A stretch of 64,000 bases of DNA from Mixophyes australis (taxonomy: Eukaryota; Chordata; Amphibia; Anura; Limnodynastidae). The translations under genes were made by a program, and so were the position numbers. A model generated the notes under the pieces. That model saw only the letters and a list, made by a program, of their open reading frames with translations. It was not told the origin of the DNA and ran no database searches. This document shows, piece by piece, positions 11,500 through 20,454 of this stretch (position 1 is its first letter; each line of letters begins with the position of its first letter). The stretch is from positions 372,001 to 436,000 of the forward strand of contig JAVHZZ010000073.1 of NCBI GenBank assembly GCA_036250195.1. Reading direction: 5' to 3'.

Positions 11500-14400
11500 G
11501 TTAAATGTCTTGTCTACTATATTATATATGGAAGATTGTTGTTCAATTCTAAATTGAGGCACAGGTTAAGCTTCAACACATGTGACAATGCGCTTATGTT
11601 GTAATATTGTTACATTTTAGTTATATTATAAGTAATATTCAGTCTTTATTCCATGCCTCCCAACTTTTGCAATCCCCAAATCAAAACAAAACACAGTTTG
11701 CAGCAGTGCGTCCATAAATGGAGGTGTGGTCACATCACAATGGGTGCGTGGCCACACCCTCATGGGCACCCTTTACCCTCCTCCCCTAACAACGCCAAAG
11801 ATTTTAGTCTCTTCTATGTATAAAGATGTACATGTAATATTATGGGCCAGATTCATGTTCAGACTTATCTTGCGTGAAATAGACCTGCGCTTGCTCCAAA
11901 ACGGACTTTACTCCAATTAACGCAATTGCATGTAATTCATGTCCAAAGCAAATGACACTTACGACTGCCTACAACACATAAGGGAACAATGGTGGCAAGG
12001 TTTTTCTCCTGGACAAAACCATGTTACAATGCAAGGGGTGAAAATAGGGTTATTATTTAGCACATAAGATAAATACTGGCTGTTTTTCATGTAACACACA
12101 AATACTTGATAGCTTTAATTTTACACTGAAATTTAAAGTTGATCTAGGACATGCCCAACCCCAACTATAAATCTACCATGACATTTTAAATTTGCCTCCC
12201 ACTCCAAGGCAACATGGTTTTGCCAAGATGCAAAGTTACTCCTTTTTTTACTTATTTTCTTTTCCTTAACGAATCAGGCCCATTGTATGTACAATATGCA
12301 TTAAGGAGATCTTGATTTATGTATTTAATGTAAAAAAAATATAAATATGATTATACTGTTTAGAGTTGTTCATCATTTTTTTTCTAGGCTTTATTTAAAT
12401 ACCTTATATTGCACATACGCTTGTGTGTATACTGCGCTGTGCTCTGTTAATGTACAACATGTAACGTTTAGGCAGATTGCACTTACACCCAGATTCAAAC
12501 TTAAACACATCTTGATGTCTGCTTGGATTTGAATATGGGTTCCGTGATCTTTTCTTAAGAGCAAGTTAGGTGCAAGTTGCGTTCGGACTTGAATCAGGCC
12601 CTATATGAGCCTCCTCTTCAAGGTTCTCATGTTTCCCTAACATGATCCTCACCAGGTAGTGGTCCAGGTACCAGTTATTCCCACCAATGGTTCTTTAACA
12701 TCCATCTTGCAAAGAGCCTGTGGTATGAATCAGCAGTCATTTTTATACCAGTATCATGTAAATTTCATCACTTAAATTCAAAGTTAAAATATATTAATAG
12801 TCTCTAGTAACCTCTGTCCTTGTTATTCCAATTCACTGGCTTTCCTTTGTATTGAGAGTCATTCATTTGTTTCCCTCCTACAGTATGTTTGTAATGACAT
12901 TTACTTTTTATTTTCCCGGTTGTCTTAGGAGAGTGTATCAAGACCGCAGTCACCACCACAGGGATTTTATGTGGGCTCCAGCTCGGAGGTATTTTCTACA
13001 TATATAACTTTCTAAAGATATAAGTCTTCCCATCAGTGGACTCTTCATTTTATATTTACTTATTTTACACCAATGGTATATGGTTGAGGTTGAAGCCATA
13101 GGTCCTGGTGGTGATGTGATGGTGGGTCGTCTACAGCAACATCAAACTGTGTGGTGTGGTAAGACAAAAAATGAAATCCAGTCCCCTGGATGAGTGTAAT
13201 TAAAATTATTGCCCCCTTGTTGTTCATAATTAATCCCTAAATGATTTTAATTAATATTAGTGCCCCCTTGATGATTATAATTTATAATAGTGCCCCCTTA
13301 ATGATATAATTATTTTAGGGTTTCTCTCTTTTTTCGTCTCTCTTGTGTCCAGCACCTGTTCCCGCAGTGTGTGCAGGGAGGCTCCTGACGTGACGTAATA
13401 ACGCTGTCATACTTAGGGGAGCCGGGGGCCCCTGCATACAGTCACATCTGGGACTAGGTGCTGCTGGCAATTAAGATGGCAATTTTTAAAGGAGAACCCC
13501 AGCGTGATCTGTGTATCTGCTAAAATGTAACATTCTCAACTTGTATAAGTTAATGGTAGATGCAACTCATTTAGGAAATAGGACAGACTGTATAGGCGAG
13601 CATCACATATCTGGGGTTAACCATATTTACTTTTTATGTTCCCGGTTGTCTTAGGAGAGTGTATCAAGACCGCAGTCACCACCGCGGGTATTTTATATGG
13701 GCTCCAGCTCGGAGGTATTTTCTACATATATAACTTTCTAAAGATATAAGTCTTCCCATCAGCGGACTCTTCATTTTATATTTATTTATTTTACACCAAT
13801 GGTATATGTTTGAGGTTGAAGCCATGTGTTGAGAGACTTTCATTTTTAAAACCCATATACTTCCTCCTACAATATGTTTGTAATGACAATAACTTTTACT
13901 GCCCCCGGTTGTCTTAGGAAGATGTACCAAGCGCCGGATCAGCACCTCCAGGAGTACATTTGGATTCCAGCTTGCGAGTAAGTATTGTCTAGGTATACAG
14001 CTTTCTAAACATATAAATCTTCCCATCAGCGGACTCTTCACAGATTGAATATGGTTGAGGTTGATGGGGCATGTTAGCGGTGGGTGGTCTACACCAACAG
14101 CGAGCTGGGTGGAGGGCTGGAGCAAAGATGAAATCCAGTACTTCTAAGGTACCAGATGCAAACATCCGATCTCTATTATCTGTCTGCTAATATGGGTCAT
14201 TTCTATATCTGACCTTGAGAAAACTATCCTGTTCAGTCGTCACAATGACCGAAATATACTGTCTCCCGTTTTCTTTCTTGTCCTGGATTCATAGAACTCC
14301 CTTCCACTTACTTGTATAAGTATGAATGGAAGAGGTGTAACATAATCTACAAGAGTAGATCAGTTAGATCTGAATATTCCCACCGGTCTGTGAGGTCATT

Positions 14401-15460
14401 TTGGTGAATGATGTTTGAGAACAGAGATGTCTCATGTTTATAATGACATTTACTTTTTCTGCATCCTGTTTTCTTAGTGTCATGCACCAACACCGGATAC
14501 AGATTTAGAAAAATATCTTCTGAATTACACCTTTAAGGTATGTTCTAGATATACAACTTTTTAAAAGACTCTCCATATTATATTTATTTAACACAGATGG
14601 AATATGGTTGAGGTCATGGGCCTTGCTGGTTGGTGATGGTGGGTGGTCTACAGCAATGTGTACATATCAGATATCTATTATGCTCCTGTTAATATGAATA
14701 ATTTCTATATCTGCACCTGATAAAACTATGCTGCCCAGTCATCACAATGTATAAAATATTCTGTCTTCTTCTTACTCACCCACTTGTATGAGTATGAGTG
14801 GATGAGGTGTAAAGTAATCTCCTTCAGTAGATCATTTCGACCTGAATAGATCTGACAGTTCATAAGGCCACTATGGGGAAAGATGTTTGAGAACAGAGAT
14901 CTCACATCTATAATAGAGTTCTCTGGAATCAAATTGAATAAGAAAAGGTTCCGTACAGAGAGTGCTTGTTATGTGGCCATGGTGCACTGCTGGATGACTG
15001 ACAGTGATGCCTCAATCCCTGACCGTGGTGATAGTATGGTGATGGTGATAGTATGATGTTTAAGGGCAAGTTACTCCACCCAGTGCAGAAACACAGGGCC
15101 AGGCCAGTGCCTCCTATAGAGAAGCACATGGCAGCAATCTGCACCCAGGAACTTCTAAGATAAGAGAATTATACAGGTCACTCTTTCTTGCTTTAAAGAC
15201 ATAAGAAGTTGGGCAGTCAGGTGACATTTTTCGGACTTTGAGGTCATTACTCATAAGATCTGGTTGACCTGCTGTCATCATATTGTGAATGTAGCAAAGG
15301 AGGCAGAGCTAGATTAAGGATTTGGGGGGCCCAGGGTACTTAAGAGAGGGGGGCCCTATGGTCTAACGTTAACAGCACAGTGCCATCATTCAGGGAGAAA
15401 GTTACTAAGTCACATAGCTCTAAACCTACTACAATAATACACTATTAAATGTCATGTATG

Positions 15461-15501
<41 letters not shown>

Positions 15502-18230
15502 TGTAGTAATGTAGTAATCTATGTATGAAATGTAAAATTTACGTAAATTCAAATTTGCAATATCATCCTAGACCCTAGTAACTCCTATTCTTGTTATAAC
15601 AATTCACTGGATTTTCTCTGTATTCATTTTAAAAACCCATATTCTCTCTCTGTAATAACATTTACTTTTTCTGCTCCTTGTTGTCCTATTAGTGCGCACC
15701 AAGACTGGAGTCACCGCCCCCAGGATTTTATCTGGATCACAGCTCGGAGGTATTTACTAAGATACAACTTTCTAAAAATATAAGTCTTCCCATCAGTGAC
15801 CACTTCACATTATATTAATTTTACACAGATGGAACATAATTGAAGTTGAGGCCATTGGGCCTTGGTGGTGGCGGTGGGAGGTCTAAAGCAACAGCAAGCT
15901 GGGTGGAGGGGTGGAGGGGTGGCGCAGAAAAATGGAATCCAGTTCAGATACCAGGTACAGCAGAGGATATGTGGAAAAATCAGATTTCTATTATGCTTCT
16001 GCTTATATGAGTAATTTTTATATCTGGGCTTGCAAAACATTTAGATTTCTGTTGAGAACATGACAAAATATCCTACCCCACACTTGCTGCCTAGGTGTGA
16101 TCTTTGGCTCAAAACTATCCTTTATTCCCCACATCCCATCTCTATCTCTCTGACCCCCTGACCAACATTGCTGTGTGACTGGATCATATAGCCCACTGAG
16201 CACTTTTTACAGTTGCAATCTGACCAATATACAATATATAGCACTTAACCTCATGTATCAAACTTACATTGTCCCATAGGTTGTAAGCTTGTGAGCAGGG
16301 TCCTCTTACTTCTCTGTCTGTCTGTATTACCCAGTACTGTTTTATTACTGTGTTTGTATCCATTTGTAAAGCACTATGGAATATGCTGGCGCTATATAAA
16401 TAAATGATGATGATGATAGTACCAGAGGTAGCAAAAGTCAACACAAAGCCCAGGAGTAGAGCTGGACATCGGGAAATCTTCTACCTCCTGATAAAATTGA
16501 TCTCTTTAGGATCGAGTGTTTGATTCCTGAGGGTTTCCCATTTCATGCAACGTTTGTAAATATCTGCTAAATTACACTATCAGTTACTCTGATATCCTAC
16601 TATTAGTCTGGGGATGGTCTTCTCATTTGTTTGGTTCACGTGAAGTGCTATCCTGTTTTACGAGTACTAGGAATGTATCTTTGGCTGTAGCTCCTAAAAT
16701 TTCAGTCCATTATTGGTATTTGGCTTCCGCATGTAGATTAATGTAACAGACGCAACACAAATATAATCTGCCATGTTTGTTAAACCATGCGCATGTCTTT
16801 TTGGCTTTGTCTACCTGTTTCTTTTATTAAGCTGACATTCTGCTATCTATATGTCCTCTGTTTCATTTCTGTCCAATGCCGTCTACTTCTACTACTAGGA
16901 ATGTCTTGTTATGATTGGTTACTACAAGTTACAGCTCATCTGTGATATCTCCATCAGCTTAAAAAAACAAAACAACTTAATGCACATGCAGCCCCAGGAG
17001 TGAATTGCGTAAAACTAATGGTTGCTTCATGGTTAGGATATTGTACCTGTGTACATGGTTTACCCCATTGTGTAGTCATTCTTTTCATATGCAAACATTT
17101 TATCAACAGTCAGAATTCTCAGCATCTGATGAAGTGAAGACAACTGAAGATGCTGGATGTGAAGTTCCCATCAATGAGGTATGGTGGCTTTTTGACTTCA
17201 TATTTAGATGGATTCTATTATCCTCTGCAAAAGGTCTGATTGGAGGAAACAGATAGATCAGGGGGCAGCTTTGCTAAGTGCAGATAAGGCGCACAACTGT
17301 GTCTAGTTTTGCACTGTTATTTTAATGAGCTAGTTTGGGAGGAGAAGCTGCTTTTAGGGAAGCAACTGAATGTTTTGATGTTTGTATATGAGCCTTAGAG
17401 CTTCTGTAGTTCATCACATGACTTTATTAGAACACATAATGGTGAAGGAAGCTGGTAAAATTCATTATGTCCGCACAATTTGTGCTCTTTAATTAAGTTA
17501 CATTCAGAGGAGGGAATTCAATTGACAGCATTACTCGTGAGAATAACGCGTTCCTTGCACTATTAATGTTACTACGGTAATAGTGCACATTATTACCGTT
17601 AGTACGGTAATCTCAACATTGATTTTCGCTTGCAGCTCTGAAAGCCTTGAGTAGAGAGCCGCGTTAAAATTATCGTACTAACGATAATAGGGCGTGGGCT
17701 GCGTTATTCTCACGAGTAACGCTGCCAATTGAATTCCCCCATAGAACATCCAGGCCTGCGATAATAACTAATCCTTGTTACATTTACTAAGATCAGTATC
17801 AGTTTTCTTAGCAGGCGTGGACTCAAACTTTTTTCCCCTACAGAATACACATGAGAAACAGACAGCAACAGAACGTCTTCATGCTCTATGCAGCTTGGTC
17901 TCAGACTGTACACCATCCCCACCAGAAAGACCGCATGCCTCCATTGACAACATCCCTTCTTCCGTTCCCGTGGTCATCACTACATCACCGCAGGTGGACA
18001 CAAGAGAGATCACCATCGAGAATGATGCACAAGCAGATTTTTCATTCTTCTGTTTGTGCTCATGGTGCTGCCTTCCAGCAGACCAGCAGCAGCGGAGGCA
18101 ACAGCAAACATCTGGCCCCCGGAGATCTCGTCTTCAGTCCCTGTGGAGGTGGATTCGTAAAAGATGTGGAAGGGTGGTTTCTGCGAGCAACATCAGTGGA
18201 AACCAAGACAATGGCAGCGCTGGGAACTGA
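11422..18230 (+). CDS. Candidate multi-exon gene with tandem 20-codon microexons, copy A
   Basis: Eight coding exons can be joined in one frame: 11422-11499, 12929-12988, 13655-13714, 13918-13977, 14478-14537, 15693-15749, 17110-17178 and 17844-18230. All introns are GT-AG and all junctions fall between codons. The product would be about 277 residues. It has an acidic start (METLVGDP), five ~20-residue repeats with core SPPxGFYLxSSSE, and a linker rich in E and D. The C-terminal part has a Ser/Pro-rich stretch, a short hydrophobic Cys-rich segment (FFCLCSWCCLP), a Gln/Arg tract, and a basic segment (LWRWIRKRC). No family is recognised and no signal peptide is seen. Additional exons may have been missed. 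The start is the first ATG of the first coding exon, in strong context (G at -3, G at +4). Seven exons recur open in copy B. Expression is unproven. Confidence 0.55.
11844..12281. mobile_element. MITE of the GGGCCTGATTCATT family, second copy
   Basis: The left end is GGGCCAGATTCATGTTC and the right end is the inverted AACGAATCAGGCCC. Bases 11995-12281 align with 9660-9920. The element lies in the intron after the start-codon exon. A further end of similar type (TTGAATCAGGCCCT) lies near 12590-12602. The copy B counterpart is about 58643-59079. Confidence 0.7.
12603..12928. other. Intron, no feature beyond the acceptor
   Basis: It ends in TTTTCCCGGTTGTCTTAG, the acceptor used by microexon 1. 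The same acceptor context precedes microexons 2 and 3. Confidence 0.5.
12929..12988 (+). CDS. Microexon 1 (60 bp, phase 0), copy A
   Basis: Flanked by TTGTCTTAG and GTATTTTC. It encodes 20 residues, with SPPQGFYVGSSSE at the end. It is identical in copy B (59727-59786). It is nearly the same as microexon 2, and the flanking intron is duplicated too. Confidence 0.65.
13190..13500. repeat. Interspersed repeat with GCCCCCTTGATGAT motifs
   Basis: Repeats of GCCCCCTTGNTG and AATTAATATTAGTG lead into GTGTCCAGCACCTGTTCCCG and a GC-rich part with GGGGGCCCCTG. It looks like an unclassified interspersed repeat inside the intron and is present in both copies. Confidence 0.5.
13655..13714 (+). CDS. Microexon 2 (60 bp, phase 0), copy A
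   Basis: Flanked by TTGTCTTAG and GTATTTTC. It encodes 20 residues that differ from microexon 1 at Q11R, G12V and V15M. The first half of the exon and about 150 bases of downstream intron match microexon 1, showing a recent exon duplication. It is identical in copy B (60454-60513). Confidence 0.65.
13918..13977 (+). CDS. Microexon 3 (60 bp, phase 0), copy A
   Basis: Flanked by TTGTCTTAG and CGA|GTAAGTATT. It encodes 20 residues with core SAPPGVHLDSSLR, a diverged version of microexons 1 and 2. It is identical in copy B (60717-60776). Confidence 0.6.
14478..14537 (+). CDS. Microexon 4 (60 bp, phase 0), copy A
   Basis: Flanked by TTTTCTTAG and AAG|GTATGTTC. It encodes 20 residues, APTPDT then LEKYLLNYTFK, and is the most diverged member. 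Copy B (61277-61336) differs by H to R and D to A. Copy A lacks about 22 bases in the following intron that copy B retains. Confidence 0.55.
14538..15692. other. Intron with microsatellite and repeat fragments
   Basis: It holds an (AT)n tract at about 15462-15496 and, near 15330-15360, a GGGGGGCCCAGGG and GGGGGGCCCTATGG repeat fragment. No additional microexon with the TTAG acceptor and ~60-bp open length was found. Confidence 0.5.
15693..15749 (+). CDS. Microexon 5 (57 bp, phase 0), copy A
   Basis: Flanked by TTGTCCTATTAG and GAG|GTATTTAC. It encodes 19 residues ending SPPPGFYLDHSSE, close to microexons 1 and 2. Its downstream intron again begins ACAACTTTCTAAAAATATAA, like the other units. 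Copy B (62509-62565) has Y for H. Confidence 0.6.
16230..16425 (+). mobile_element. L2/CR1-type LINE or SINE 3' tail
   Basis: The run TTGTAAGCTTGTGAGCAGGG, then TGTAAAGCACTATGGAATAT and GCTATATAAATAAATGATG with GAT triplets, is the common 3' tail of amphibian L2/CR1 LINEs and their SINE derivatives. Only the tail is present. The copy B counterpart is about 63050-63239. Confidence 0.7.
16426..17109. other. Intron, no gene seen
   Basis: Non-coding sequence between microexon 5 and the 69-bp exon. It ends in CAAACATTTTATCAACAG. Confidence 0.5.
17110..17178 (+). CDS. 69-bp exon (phase 0), copy A
   Basis: Flanked by TTATCAACAG and GAG|GTATGGTG. It encodes 23 residues, acidic and Ser/Thr-rich (SEFSASDEVKTTEDAGC). 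Copy B (63929-63997) has N to Y and one silent change. It is unlike the microexon repeats, except that it also ends in Glu just before the donor. Confidence 0.6.
17511..17740. mobile_element. Foldback MITE with GGGGAATTCAATTG ends
   Basis: The left end is AGGGAATTCAATTGACAGC followed by ATTACTCGTGAGAATAACGC. The right end is the inverted GCGTTATTCTCACGAGTAAC followed by GCTGCCAATTGAATTCCCCC. The interior has nested TACGGTAATAGTGCACATTA palindromes. A related element is at 49690-49862. It sits in the intron before the last exon. Confidence 0.8.
17844..18230 (+). CDS. Terminal coding exon, copy A
   Basis: The acceptor is TTTTTTCCCCTACAG and the exon runs 128 codons to a TGA at 18228-18230. In order, it encodes a charged start (NTHEKQTATERLH), a Ser/Pro-rich middle, a hydrophobic Cys-rich stretch, a Gln/Arg/Ser tract, a basic Trp/Arg segment, and an Asn/Ser/Gly-rich end. 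No domain is recognised. A second frame is also open through 17851-18285, and a donor-like CAGG|GTGAGC lies at 18256. An alternative reading or a frame error therefore cannot be excluded. No clear AATAAA signal was seen before 18950. Confidence 0.5.
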   Translation, partial: NTHEKQTATERLHALCSLVSDCTPSPPERPHASIDNIPSSVPVVITTSPQVDTREITIENDAQADFSFFCLCSWCCLPADQQQRRQQQTSGPRRSRLQSLWRWIRKRCGRVVSASNISGNQDNGSAGN

Positions 18231-18949
18231 GACATACCATCATGCGGCATACAGGGTGAGCTCATGTCTTGCACTGAAGGGTTAAGTTGTTACATAGTCT
18301 GATTCTACACATACTAACCTAGGAAACACCTATATTGTACTGATGCACTATCCACAATGTTCTACACATATATACACCAAGAAAATAATAATCAGATTCT
18401 GTTGGCTGAATCCCAAGGATTCAACTGAACACAAATCTTCCTAAACCTGCTAGGAATTATCCACATTTTAATCCAAATTCAGGATTCTGTACATCAATAT
18501 ATTTTACATATAATACATTTTCCACATTTAGAAATATAGCTGTAACATAAGTCTTCTAGTTTTACTCTTTCCTTCACCATCAGCCATCTAAAGATACAAT
18601 ATATTTACATAAATTAGTGGTCTTAAGTATGGATTTAACCAAATCTACCAGAGATCTTTAATTCTTCATATAAAACCTGCACATACTACAAATGTATTAG
18701 AAACATGAAATTATCTGATAGAAGAGGACTGGTGACTGTATCCGTCAGTGCAAGACATTTCCCCTGTTCATGAACACGGAAAGATGGACACTGTTGCTGA
18801 TTTAACACCAGATGTTTCATATAGATATATAGATATATAAATATATAGATCTATTTGTTTAATTTAGATATACAGATATAGATGTTTATGTAATATGCTT
18901 AAAATATTGGTAGTTACAAAAAAACAAAAAAAACAAAAAAATTATTGTA
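18231..18949. other. Non-coding, AT-rich
   Basis: It contains a degenerate TATAGATATATA tract (about 18820-18880) and A-rich runs at 18917-18945. No gene was seen. Confidence 0.5.
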
Positions 18950-19219
18950 AGAGAGGGCTGGGATTAGAAGTGATATAAACACTGAGGGTGCATGTAGATG
19001 AAAAGGTTAAGGTGACTGGCGGGTCAGGTTCAGGGCAGGATCATGCGTCCTCCCTGGCAGGTCATCGAGTGTCCCCTGCACGATTGCCTCAAATTTAGTT
19101 GACCCAGGTCAGCGAGCAGGTCCAGTCGCGGTCGGCTGACCGTAGTTTGTTTACTTTAGCACTGTTGGTGGATGCGGGGACTGCGGCTCCTGGGCCGGGG
19201 AGCTCTCTATCTGTTTCTC
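18950..19219 (+). mobile_element. Ngaro/DIRS-like retroelement 1, 5' part
   Basis: It contains GTGATATAAACACTGAGGG (18970-18988), which recurs at 25637-25655 at the start of a second copy. Gag-like sequence follows and is cut at 19219 by the Gypsy insertion. It resumes at 24742 in the same reading frame. Confidence 0.6.
19215..19219 (+). repeat. Target-site duplication TTCTC, left
   Basis: TTCTC directly precedes the left LTR and is repeated directly after the right LTR at 24742-24746. Five bases is the expected length for Ty3/Gypsy integration. Confidence 0.9.
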
Positions 19220-19861
19220 TGTCACGACTGATAGTGGGTACCTGCTGTTGTTGGCGCAACTCAGAGGAAGGCGCGGAGTCTAACGTGCCCCTGGTATTCA
19301 CCAGGAACCCCCGCAAGGAAGTATGGACTCCGCTGCAGGGACACGCAGGTCGCGGTCCTTCCTAGAGTCCACAGCGAGATACAAGGAGGTGTCAGACAGG
19401 CCGGGTCAGCAACGTTCAGGTAGAAGAGGTACAAAGGGAAATCCAGAAGAATGGTGAGGCAAGCCGGGTCGGTAACTTTCAGGGAGAACAGTACAAAGGC
19501 AGAATCCAAATGGGGTGGTCAAACGGTCCGGGTCAAAAGGTCACAAGCAGCACGAGGATAGTCAGGAACGAATACAGCAACTGGTATACACAAACGCTGG
19601 AGGCAGGAAGACCTGATACTCTGGCACTGGTGAGAGGGCAGGAAGAGGTTTAAATACTGTGGTAACCCAATCAGAATCAGCGCTGCAGCGCTGTCATACC
19701 TGCCGCCGGGAATCCTTCATAGCGTCCCGTTGCCTAGCAACGGGGCGCGTCATCACACCCAGAGGTCGGACGGCAGGGGGATCCGGAAGTGATGCGTCTG
19801 GTTGCTATGCAACCAGACGCGCTGTCAGCAGACAGGCGGCCGTGCGGAACGGCGCCTGACA
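19220..19861 (-). repeat. Ty3/Gypsy LTR (3' LTR of the reverse-strand element)
   Basis: A 642-bp LTR with TG and CA ends. It matches 24099-24741 almost base for base; three differences were seen (C/T near 19460, one G indel near 19511, G/A near 19842). It contains palindromic GCGTCTGGTTGCTATGCAAC. Confidence 0.95.
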
Positions 19862-20454
19862 GTATACCCTCCTCTTCCTCCTCCTGTTTGAAGGAACCTT
19901 TTAAGAATTCTAGGAGCGTGAAGGTCCTGCTTGTCCACCCATGATCTCTCCTCTGGGCCAAATCCTTTCCAATGGACAAGAAATTGCTGTTTGCCACGAA
20001 GAATGCGAGAGGCCAAGATCCGATTGACTTCGAATTCTGTTCCAGAAGAGGTTTGTATTGGTGGGGGACGACAGGGAGGTCGATAGAATTTATTGAGTAC
20101 CACTGGTCGTAGTAATGAGACATGAAAAGTATTATGACATCTCAGAGAAGGAGGAAGTTTCAATTTAAAGCATACAGGATTAATTACTTGCATGATGGTG
20201 TACGGGCCAATAAATCGAGGAGCCATCTTCATAGAAGGAACTTTTAGTCTTAGGTCCCGGGTGGATAGCCATACTTGGTCTCCCACCTTTAAGAGAGGAG
20301 TGGCCCTCCGATGACGATCTGCAAAGATTTTGTGATGCTGAGTAGCCTTGAGTAAAGCCATCTTAGTCTTAGCCCAAATGAGAGAAAACTCCCGATAAAG
20401 AGTATCTACGGCTGGAACCGGTGAAGAGGACACTGGAAAAGGATCCGGAAACAC
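19825..20454 (-). CDS. pol: Integrase C-terminus and chromodomain of the Gypsy element
   Basis: A 209-codon frame that continues the integrase after a frame break with the main pol frame. It carries the integrase C-terminal region (KVGDQVWLSTRDL, GPYTI, FHVSLLRP). Next comes a chromodomain (FEVNRILASR, FLVHWKGFGPEERSWV, residues about 140-190). Chromodomains of this class guide integration through histone contacts. The last part runs into the LTR. Because the frame is separate from the catalytic part, this copy cannot make a normal full-length integrase. Confidence 0.9.
   Translation of the reverse strand: MFPDPFPVSSSPVPAVDTLYREFSLIWAKTKMALLKATQHHKIFADRHRRATPLLKVGDQVWLSTRDLRLKVPSMKMAPRFIGPYTIMQVINPVCFKLKLPPSLRCHNTFHVSLLRPVVLNKFYRPPCRPPPIQTSSGTEFEVNRILASRILRGKQQFLVHWKGFGPEERSWVDKQDLHAPRILKRFLQTGGGRGGYTVRRRSARPPVC

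Larger units (their letters stand above)
1..17181 (+). repeat. Segmental tandem duplication, copy A
   Basis: Copy A of a two-copy tandem duplication. Positions 1-2115 match 35002-37140 and positions 2112-17181 match 49890-64000, in the same order and orientation with scattered substitutions and small indels. The offset is 35001 at the start, 35024-35025 after a 23-base indel near 1151, about 47670 around 3886, 46795 after the 873-bp array, and 46819 at the end. The upstream edge lies outside the window. Copy A also continues past 17181 into exon 9, but the matching part of copy B is not in the window. Confidence 0.97.

Noticed and set aside
19261..19509. Open frames repeated at 19261-19509 and 24140-24388
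   Set aside because: They are the two LTRs of the Gypsy element and are identical because the LTRs are.
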